Source: Flavihumibacter rivuli (GTDB lineage: Bacteria > Bacteroidota > Bacteroidia > Chitinophagales > Chitinophagaceae). From it: a DNA stretch of 64,000 nucleotides. Location of the stretch: NCBI RefSeq assembly GCF_018595685.2, contig NZ_CP092334.1, positions 1,578,001-1,642,000 of the forward strand, read 5' to 3'. The notes under the pieces were generated by a model, which saw only the letters and a program-made list of their open reading frames with translations, was not told the DNA's origin and did no database searches. Made by a program: the position numbers and the translations under genes. Shown piece after piece: positions 18,446-25,768 of the stretch. Numbering within the stretch: the stretch's first letter is position 1; every line of letters begins with the position of its first letter.

Positions 18446-19807
18446 TTATTTATTCCAGATACCCTTAGCCTTCTGGTGGATGATCTTTTCTGTTTGTAAA
18501 AAGAACACCACACCCATGATCAATTGCATAACCACATTACCAATGACCACACCGGTGAGGCCCAACATTTTCCCGAAGTATACGGAAACAGGGATATTCA
18601 CCAGGATGCATATCACATACATGACCAGTTGCAAACGGATCTTACCGACCCCATTGAGGAGGAAGCAATGGGCAGCCACCCATGCATTACCAATGACATA
18701 AAAGAACATCACCACAGAAAGGGAGAATGGCACAGTTACATACTTTCCTACCCAGAACTGGTAAACATAGGGGGAGACCAATAGAATGAACAGGGCCCCC
18801 ACTGTAATCAACACCCAGAACTTGCGGATCTTGTAAAGGGTTAGCCTGATCCAGTTGAAATCATTCTTGGCATAGGCATCGGTAAAAGCACTCCAGAAAG
18901 GGTTGATCGCAATGGTAAGCAGGATGGTTACCACCGAGAACAACTTATAGGCAATATTATAGGTAGTTACCTGTTCCGGTCCAAACAATTGGGTAATGAT
19001 GATATTACTGGTTTGGTAGAGAACGATCACCCCTATTTGGATGATGAAAAAATACCCTCCTAATCCAAGCAATTCACGGGCATGGGAAAAATCCACTGCC
19101 TTGAAGGAAGGGGCAATCGAATTAAACTGTCCCTTGTAATAATAGATGCTAAAGAGCATCTGCACAAGGGGTGGTACCCCTGCCAATACCAATACCAGGT
19201 AAAGCAAGGAGCCTTTGGTGTACAGGGTCAGCAGGTAAATGACCAACATACTTAGAAGCTGCCCCGCCAATAAAATGAGGGATGACTTTGCGGACTGCTG
19301 CGATGCAGTGAACACTACAGTGATTAATTGAAAGACAAACTGGAAACAGAAAAAAACAAATACCCACAAAACAATGTCATTCAATCCTGAGAGGTCGTTA
19401 ATGGAAATATTGAGGATCCTGTTCCAATTGATGAAAGGATTGACCAGCAGGAACAGGACCATGGCCGTAAGGGAAACAATGCATAGCAATGCATAGGTAG
19501 TGCTGACATAACTCCTGGCCTTTTCCTTCTCGCCCAAGGCCAGTGCCGTAGCCAGTTTATTCCTTAAACCGTTCCCAAGGCCAATGTCAAAAAAGCTGAA
19601 CCAGCCGATTATGGAACTAACGGTCAACCATATCCCATACTGGGTCTTGTTCACATAATGGATGGTCATGGGAACCAAAACAAAACCCACCAGCACACTA
19701 ACGCCTTTGATCAGTAAAGAATAGAAAATATTCTTCTTTACCAGAACTGAACGTTCATGGCCCTTGGAAAAGAAATCCTTCACATACAAACTCAGGCTCT
19801 TCATCAA
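18446..19807 (-). CDS. Wzx-like oligosaccharide flippase
   Basis: 453 residues with about twelve to fourteen hydrophobic helices. The N-terminal block (ILFYSLLIKGVSVLVGFVLVP-type segment), YGIWLTVSSIIGWFSFFDIGLGNGLRNKLA and the helix pair pattern match the polysaccharide-specific MOP/MATE flippases. It would move the finished lipid-linked repeat unit from the cytosolic to the periplasmic face. A 143-bp gap separates it from the co-polymerase gene upstream; an additional promoter there cannot be excluded. Confidence 0.88.
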   Translation of the reverse strand: MMKSLSLYVKDFFSKGHERSVLVKKNIFYSLLIKGVSVLVGFVLVPMTIHYVNKTQYGIWLTVSSIIGWFSFFDIGLGNGLRNKLATALALGEKEKARSYVSTTYALLCIVSLTAMVLFLLVNPFINWNRILNISINDLSGLNDIVLWVFVFFCFQFVFQLITVVFTASQQSAKSSLILLAGQLLSMLVIYLLTLYTKGSLLYLVLVLAGVPPLVQMLFSIYYYKGQFNSIAPSFKAVDFSHARELLGLGGYFFIIQIGVIVLYQTSNIIITQLFGPEQVTTYNIAYKLFSVVTILLTIAINPFWSAFTDAYAKNDFNWIRLTLYKIRKFWVLITVGALFILLVSPYVYQFWVGKYVTVPFSLSVVMFFYVIGNAWVAAHCFLLNGVGKIRLQLVMYVICILVNIPVSVYFGKMLGLTGVVIGNVVMQLIMGVVFFLQTEKIIHQKAKGIWNK

Positions 19808-19950
19808 TTACTACTTCTCTTAATATATTTTTGATTCCACCCGGTATCATTTACCCTAAAGCTTCGCCTCCTCAGTCACACCCATGGGTGCCGAGTACGA
19901 TCATTCACCTGTACAATTTATCCGGGGTCACCAGCCTGCACCAACAGGTA

Positions 19951-22251
19951 TCAGGCCTTTACCTTTAACTCGTAACCGTAACCATAGCCATAACCATAAC
20001 CCTTACCCGCAATTCCCCTTTTACGCACGCCATTGAATACTATGGAAGCGTTTTTCAGGCCTTCAACCTTATGCTCATTCAACAGCATCATTAAGGCAGC
20101 CTTCGGGGTAATACCCTGACGAATCACAAAAACACTGCTATCACAATAACCTGAGATCGCCTGCGCATTGGCATTGAGGGAAGTGGCTCCATAACAGATG
20201 ATCACGCAATCGTATTCAGCCCTTACGGCAGTAAAGAAATTTTCCAGGACATGCTGGTCAAATAGTTCAATACTGCTGTTCTGTTGGGAACCAATCGGTA
20301 GAACGTGAAGATGCTGCGTTGTGGTCCTGTTGATCGCGGAGGAAAGGTCCGTTTGCTTCTTGAACAGGTCGGTAATACCATTCTTTGATTGCAGGTCAAA
20401 CAGTTTACTGATCTTATACTGGTCTACATCCATATCCACCAGCAAGGTCCTTCTTCCTGCTAGCGCCATGCTTACCGCAAGGTTATGGCTAAGGAAGGTC
20501 TTTCCTTCACCGTTGATGGAAGATGTGATGAACAGTACCTTGACAAGTTGGCTGTCATTATTGGCGAAGAACAACCTGTTCCTGATGGACCTCACCTGTT
20601 CTCCCGCCAGGGTCTTCTCCTTCTCGTGGATTACCGGCCCGTCAGAAGCATGCCGGGTATAGAATATTTCGCCAATGACAGGCACCTTGCTTTTCTCCTC
20701 GATCTCCTTGCGGAAGAGGACCGACTTGTTCAGGCCTTCCCTGATATCAACATAAAGGAGGCCAAACAACAGGCAGGCCAATAGTGTGGCCCCATAAATG
20801 AAAAGCATATTGGGACTGGTAGGCTTAACAGAAGATTCTGCAAGGTCAACCAGCGTAGAATCATTGGTAGCATTGGCCAGTGATAATGCGGCCTCTTCCC
20901 TTCGCTCCAGGAGATAGGCGTAGATCTGGTTCTTAACGGATTGTTCCCTGCTGATATCCAACAACTGCCGCTCCTTTCTGGGGATGGTACTCAACATGGA
21001 AGAGTATTTGGCGCCTTGTCCTTCCAGCCTGTTCTTGCTTACCTGCAAGGATGTACGCTGGCTCTGGATCATATCGGCAATAGCTGGGCGCAACCTGTCA
21101 ATCTGGTCCTTCGCATTCAACAAGATCGGGCTATTCTCTGCAGTGGTACGTTTCAATTGGTCATACTGGCTTTGTGCGGTGTTGAGCTTGTCCAGCATCT
21201 GGCTGAGGGACGGATCCTCAACCCCAAGGGCAGAAGGCATTACTGTTGCATCCGTATTACGGGAACGGATATACTTATCCACTTCATCCAATACTGCCAG
21301 CTTGATGTTCACATCTTGTAATTGCTTATCATAGGCCCCGATATTCTCCAGGTACAACCTGCCCTGGGCACTGATATCAATCACGCCTTCAGAAGACCGG
21401 TAACGCTGGATGGCGTCCTCAACTGAATCGATCTGCCCGGATACGTAATCGATCCTCCTGTTCACAGAAGCCAGGATATTCTGGGCAAGCCTGTTCTTTT
21501 GCTCAATTTCAGACCTTGTATATAAAGAGATCAGGTTATTGAGGATATCCTTTCCTCTTTGGGGAACATTATCCTTCATGGATAATTCCACTACTGTTGC
21601 CAGTTTATTGGCTGCAGTTACTTCAAGGTTACCCAACAACCCTTCTTCCACTTTCTTCACATTCAGCAGGGAGAAATAATACTGGCCCGACGCTTCCTGG
21701 TTGGTACTATTGGGATTGGTCAGGAAACTCAACTCACCCCATTTGGTTTGTACCGCCCTGTTCACCGGGTAAACCTGGTTTCCGATCGTTACGGTTAGTT
21801 TCTGGGCATTGTATTGAAAGGGTATATCATTCTCTTCCTGGATCTTTTCAGGTTCCGTTGCCTGTATCTTAACCGGCGAATAGTTATAGGCGGAAACCAT
21901 CCGGGAATCCTTATTCTGGGAAATCGGTGCATAAAGGCAAAGGTTCCTCACCACCTGCCGGGAAAGAGTACGGGAATGCAACACCTCGATCTCATTCTCA
22001 ACGATCCGGTTACCGCTGAATACATCCAGCGCTTTCAGCATCTGGGATTCGTCAATCCCTTTTTTTTCATCCTTGATCAGGATCCTTGCCGTAATCGTAT
22101 AACTCCTTTCCACCCACCTTCCATAGGCAAAGGCAAGACCCAGTCCCAGGGTTACGACCAGCAGGAACAATGGCCAATAGGGATAATATTTTTGAAACAA
22201 CTCCTTGAAAAACTCTTCCTCTCTCCGGTTTTGGTTTACTTTCTCTGCCAT
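19951..22251 (-). CDS. Wzc-like polysaccharide co-polymerase with (degenerate) tyrosine kinase domain
   Basis: 766 residues. First membrane helix at about 23-43, a periplasmic Wzz/coiled-coil region (about 45-490, with long helices such as QLKRTTAENSPILLNAKDQI), second helix near 497-517, then a cytoplasmic P-loop domain. Walker A (SSINGEGKTF) is at about 575-584 and Walker A' (LLVDMDVDQ) at about 603-611. The expected Walker B Asp (VIIDTPP in bacterial tyrosine kinases) is Cys at about 686 (VIICYGATS). The protein ends with five Gly-Tyr repeats (751-760), the usual tyrosine cluster. It controls chain length and export with the Wza-like protein, whose gene ends 21 bp upstream. Kinase activity is doubtful because of the Walker B change. 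Confidence 0.92.
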   Translation of the reverse strand: MAEKVNQNRREEEFFKELFQKYYPYWPLFLLVVTLGLGLAFAYGRWVERSYTITARILIKDEKKGIDESQMLKALDVFSGNRIVENEIEVLHSRTLSRQVVRNLCLYAPISQNKDSRMVSAYNYSPVKIQATEPEKIQEENDIPFQYNAQKLTVTIGNQVYPVNRAVQTKWGELSFLTNPNSTNQEASGQYYFSLLNVKKVEEGLLGNLEVTAANKLATVVELSMKDNVPQRGKDILNNLISLYTRSEIEQKNRLAQNILASVNRRIDYVSGQIDSVEDAIQRYRSSEGVIDISAQGRLYLENIGAYDKQLQDVNIKLAVLDEVDKYIRSRNTDATVMPSALGVEDPSLSQMLDKLNTAQSQYDQLKRTTAENSPILLNAKDQIDRLRPAIADMIQSQRTSLQVSKNRLEGQGAKYSSMLSTIPRKERQLLDISREQSVKNQIYAYLLERREEAALSLANATNDSTLVDLAESSVKPTSPNMLFIYGATLLACLLFGLLYVDIREGLNKSVLFRKEIEEKSKVPVIGEIFYTRHASDGPVIHEKEKTLAGEQVRSIRNRLFFANNDSQLVKVLFITSSINGEGKTFLSHNLAVSMALAGRRTLLVDMDVDQYKISKLFDLQSKNGITDLFKKQTDLSSAINRTTTQHLHVLPIGSQQNSSIELFDQHVLENFFTAVRAEYDCVIICYGATSLNANAQAISGYCDSSVFVIRQGITPKAALMMLLNEHKVEGLKNASIVFNGVRKRGIAGKGYGYGYGYGYELKVKA

Positions 22252-22272
22252 AATGTTGGTTGAATTGAAGGG

Positions 22273-23061
22273 TTATTCGTTGATGACACGGTCGAGTATG
22301 ATTGCAACAAAGGCAAGGCCGCTGATAATGATAGGCAGGAGCTGGTTACTCCTTGCCGTACTCTGCACTTTTGATTTATTGGCCTCTACATAAACAATAT
22401 CATTGGATTTCAGGTAGAAGTAGGGTGACCTGAAGATATCATCGTTGTTCAGGTTCAGCCTCCTGGTGATCTTCTTGCCGTTCTCCTCCCTGATCAATAA
22501 TACATTATCCCTTTTGGCATATAGCGTCATATCACCGGCAAATCCCACGGCTTCAAGAATGGATATTTTCTCATTAGGAACATTGACCACACCAGGCCTT
22601 CCTACCTCACCAAGGACAGTAACCCTGAAATTCATGATGCGAATGGTTACGATAGGATCCACCAGCAACTTTTTCTCCAACAGGTCATTCTTGATATGGT
22701 CGGTCAGCTGCTTCTTGGTCAGTCCCTCTGCGGTCACATCGCCCAATACGGGAAAAGTGATCTTGCCATCCGGTCCCACCAGGTATCCTGTTACTTCCGA
22801 AATGCTACTAACGGTATTGCTTGAAGGAACATTGGTGATCGGGGCATTAAAGATCTTGCTGGCTTCGGGGTTCAGGCTGCTTACGGTAATACTGAGGATA
22901 TCACCTTTCTGGATGACAGGATCAGGGGCATTGTAATTGGTATTGAACTGGCCCTCCGTGACACCATTGAAATACCTGGCCTTCTCCGGACTGGCACAAG
23001 AGGCGAAAAGGGCAGCTACCAGAATTATGATCGCGAAGGGGCGCAGATTACATCTCATCAT
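22273..23061 (-). CDS. Wza-like polysaccharide export lipoprotein
   Basis: 262 residues (a start one codon later, at 23058, is equally good). A signal peptide ends in a lipobox (LFASC, Cys about residue 22), so it is anchored in the outer membrane. The poly-export domain spans about 45-140 (VIQKGDILSITVSSLNPE, GYLVGPDGKITFPVLGDV) and a SLBB domain about 145-225 (VTVLGEVGRPGVV, ISILEAVGFAGD). A hydrophobic C-terminal segment (LLPIIISGLAFVAIIL) follows, longer than in classic Wza and typical of Bacteroidota homologues. It forms or feeds the outer-membrane export channel. First gene of the EPS locus, with a promoter at 23116-23144. Confidence 0.93.
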   Translation of the reverse strand: MMRCNLRPFAIIILVAALFASCASPEKARYFNGVTEGQFNTNYNAPDPVIQKGDILSITVSSLNPEASKIFNAPITNVPSSNTVSSISEVTGYLVGPDGKITFPVLGDVTAEGLTKKQLTDHIKNDLLEKKLLVDPIVTIRIMNFRVTVLGEVGRPGVVNVPNEKISILEAVGFAGDMTLYAKRDNVLLIREENGKKITRRLNLNNDDIFRSPYFYLKSNDIVYVEANKSKVQSTARSNQLLPIIISGLAFVAIILDRVINE

Positions 23062-23521
23062 AAGTTAGTTTTTTCATTCATGTATATGGTAGGGCATATA
23101 CACGATAGTACATAGCAAAAATAAGGTCTTACACTTACTGCCAATTATAAATAATTATAATCGGACAGCAAGGTATTCCACCTTCATTTAAAGTGTAACA
23201 ATAGGGCAAGGCACGGCCTATTCAGGAGAATTGGTAAATGCAAAGAGGGAATGGATAAGGGGTTCGAAAATCTGAATCCTCTACACATTGAACATAAATA
23301 CCAAGTGTACCCGAATCGGATATTTTTTTAAATATTATTAAGAACGTTTCCACATTAGAATTATTGCAATACAACTAAAAATCAGCACACTATGTATCCC
23401 CGGCAGGACATCAGATTAGAAGTTATTAACATGGATTGTAGTTTAAACAGCAATCGTGGTAAATCCTTTACCAAAGTGGCATGGATATTGGATTTTATCG
23501 GACTCGAAAATCTGATAGGGA
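23062..23521. other. Divergent intergenic region between EPS locus and polysaccharide lyases
   Basis: 460 bp, AT-rich toward the middle (a T7 and an A/T run near 23322-23345). It holds the EPS promoter on the minus strand (23116-23144) and presumably the promoter of the first lyase on the plus strand, for which I found no good consensus. The 12-mer TCGAAAATCTGA occurs twice in direct orientation (23264-23275 and 23504-23515). Short open frames here overlap each other and show no coding signs. Confidence 0.6.
23116..23144 (-). promoter_or_regulatory. Promoter of the EPS locus
   Basis: On the minus strand TTG (23144-23142), 18 bp, then TATTTTTG (23123-23116), matching the Bacteroidota primary sigma consensus TTTG-(about 19)-TAnnTTTG. 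The start site would be near 23109, giving a leader of about 50 nt before the Wza-like gene. Confidence 0.6.
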
Positions 23522-25474
23522 ATGAGAAACCATTTAATCCGTGTATTAAAGGGGTTGGTATACTCCTTTGCCATCTTTTTAATCCATACACCAAAAGCAG
23601 CAACTGCGCAAAACGTCAGGGTCATCTCTGACTTCGAAGGCACCACATTCAATGCCGGCTGGGAATATTTCCACGCCTGTTGTAGTTACAGTATGGCATT
23701 GAACACTTCTATTAAAAGAACAGGAACCAAATCGGTCCGCATGGAATTGAGGGACACCGACCCGTTGGTTGCATCCGGCACCCGGGCTGAACTGGTCTTC
23801 AATTACCAGCAGAAAGACCCCCAGTGGAAATGGTACCAGTTTAGTGTCCAATTCCCTGCCGGGGCTCCCCAAGACAATGTGTACGAGATCATCTCCCAAT
23901 GGCACTATGAGCCTACTGGTGGAGGTAGTACTTTCTCACCACCGATGGCATTGACCATCAGGAATGGTAATTTCTACCTCGACCTCAGGTACGATTCAAC
24001 AGACATCAATATTTACGGCAGCAGAAACGTAAAGCAGCAATACATTGACCTGGGTCCATGGGTTGCAGGCACGTGGACCGACTGGGTGGTGTATTATTCA
24101 CCATCCTGGCAGACAGATGGTATTGTGCGCATCTGGAAGAACGGGGTGAAGGTCCTGGACCGTATTGGCAGGAACTTCTATCGTGGCGCATTACCCCCTT
24201 ACTGGAAAATAGGACCTTATAAATGGTCATGGAACAGCGGCACCACCCTTACCAAAACCAGGGTCATCCACTATGATAATGTAAAGGTGGGTAACAACAA
24301 CGCTACCCTCAATGACTTCGGCATTGCTTCCGGAGGAACCAACCAGGCTCCGACGGCCAATGCGGGAGCAGACAAGACCGTGGTGTTGCCTACGAATTCA
24401 ACCTCCTTAAGTGGTACAGGTTCATCTGATCCGGATGGCACCATTGTATCCCATAACTGGCGCCAGCTGGCGGGGCCCAATACAGCAACCATCAGCGCAG
24501 CTAGTTCTTCCAGTACTAATATTGGTAACCTGGTACAGGGCACCTACAGTTTCAGGCTGACCGTTACTGATAATGCCGGGGCAACTTCCACTGATGATGT
24601 TAATGTGTTGGTGAGTTCCTCATCCACCACCAACCAGGTACCGGTGGTCAATGCAGGCGGCAACAGGTCCATCACCCTTCCCACTAATTCAGTTGCACTC
24701 AATGGCGGAAGTTCGTACGACCCGGATGGAACCATCGCAAGCTGGCGCTGGGCGCAGGTTTCAGGACCAAGCACGGCAACCCTGACCAACAGCACCACTT
24801 CTACCCTTACCGCATCCAACCTGGTGGCGGGCACCTATAGTTTCAGGCTTACCGTTACGGACAATGCAGGGGCAACAGCATCTGCAACGGCAAACGTAAG
24901 TGTGAGCACTGCTACCACCAGCAATATTGCCCCTACTGCCAATGCAGGTTCAACCCGAACCATTCACCTGCCAACCAATTCTATTACCCTGAGTGGCAGT
25001 GCATCATCAGACCCTGATGGCACTATCGCATCCTATCGTTGGACGCAAGTGTCTGGCCCCAGCACGGCTACCCTTACCAATAGTACTTCGGTGAACATGT
25101 CAGCATCCAGCCTGGTGGCAGGCACCTATAGTTTCAGGTTAACGGTAACAGATAATAATGGGGCTACGGGAACAACTACTGTATCAGTAATTGTAAACCG
25201 GCCGCCAATAGCCAATCCCGGCAGCAATGTTACCATCAACCTTCCAACAACATGGGCACCCTTAAATGGTAGCGGATCTTCCGACCCGGATGGTACCATA
25301 GCTTACTACAGATGGTCGCAGGTATCTGGACCGAATACGGCAATATTCTCCAGTACCACCAGTGCTTCCATATCAGTAAGAAGCCTGATAGCCGGCACTT
25401 ACGCGTTCAGACTAACAGTAACGGATAACCGAGGAGCTGTTGCCAGCAACCTGGTGTACGTGTATGTACGATAG
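23522..25474 (+). CDS. Heparinase-I-like polysaccharide lyase with four PKD-like repeats, no T9SS tail
   Basis: 650 residues. Signal peptide 1-30, ending in ATAQ. Residues 31-270 form a jelly-roll domain of the heparin lyase I-like polysaccharide lyase family, with SDFEGTTFNAGWEYFH at the start, ISQWHYEP (H128) and IWKNGVKVLDRIG later. Four repeats of about 90-95 residues follow (272-650), each beginning with an NQAPTANAG-like strand and containing SSDPDGTI, WRQLAGPNTA and GTYSFRLTVTDN; these are PKD/immunoglobulin-like domains. The protein stops right after the last repeat, with no T9SS sorting domain, unlike its paralogue at 25769. It is secreted to the periplasm or beyond and would cleave an acidic polysaccharide by beta-elimination; the substrate is not known. 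Neighbouring EPS genes make self-produced polymer a candidate. Confidence 0.88.
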   Translation: MRNHLIRVLKGLVYSFAIFLIHTPKAATAQNVRVISDFEGTTFNAGWEYFHACCSYSMALNTSIKRTGTKSVRMELRDTDPLVASGTRAELVFNYQQKDPQWKWYQFSVQFPAGAPQDNVYEIISQWHYEPTGGGSTFSPPMALTIRNGNFYLDLRYDSTDINIYGSRNVKQQYIDLGPWVAGTWTDWVVYYSPSWQTDGIVRIWKNGVKVLDRIGRNFYRGALPPYWKIGPYKWSWNSGTTLTKTRVIHYDNVKVGNNNATLNDFGIASGGTNQAPTANAGADKTVVLPTNSTSLSGTGSSDPDGTIVSHNWRQLAGPNTATISAASSSSTNIGNLVQGTYSFRLTVTDNAGATSTDDVNVLVSSSSTTNQVPVVNAGGNRSITLPTNSVALNGGSSYDPDGTIASWRWAQVSGPSTATLTNSTTSTLTASNLVAGTYSFRLTVTDNAGATASATANVSVSTATTSNIAPTANAGSTRTIHLPTNSITLSGSASSDPDGTIASYRWTQVSGPSTATLTNSTSVNMSASSLVAGTYSFRLTVTDNNGATGTTTVSVIVNRPPIANPGSNVTINLPTTWAPLNGSGSSDPDGTIAYYRWSQVSGPNTAIFSSTTSASISVRSLIAGTYAFRLTVTDNRGAVASNLVYVYVR

Positions 25475-25541
25475 AATCCTGTCGTATCCTTTTGCCCTGG
25501 ATCAAAATAAATCCAATGGTTCCAAAGGGTACAACAGGCAA

Positions 25542-25583
25542 AGGACCGGAGCGAAAATCGGGAATGAGAAAACCTCCGGTCCT
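25542..25583 (+). terminator. Possible terminator or RNA hairpin between the lyases
   Basis: A perfect 10-bp stem (AGGACCGGAG / CTCCGGTCCT) has a 22-nt loop, and a T6 run follows 17 nt after it (25602-25607). The large loop and the spacing make it a poor terminator; it could also be a structured RNA. The remaining 294 bp between the lyase genes show no gene. Confidence 0.4.
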
Positions 25584-25768
25584 GTACAAACGAAATAGCA
25601 TCTTTTTTATTATAAAAAACCTTTAAATAAAATGAAGAAATTGACGAAACCCTTTACAGCAAAGGATTTCATGGCAGCGACATTTATTTATAGGAACCAT
25701 ACCAGATTGCTGAAAACTATGAATTGGCACAGATATTGTAAATTTTTCACCAGTAAATCCAATGTTGT

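Noticed and set aside
23382..23652. Short open frames on both strands before the first lyase
   Set aside because: They overlap the lyase start or the intergenic region and show no coding signs.
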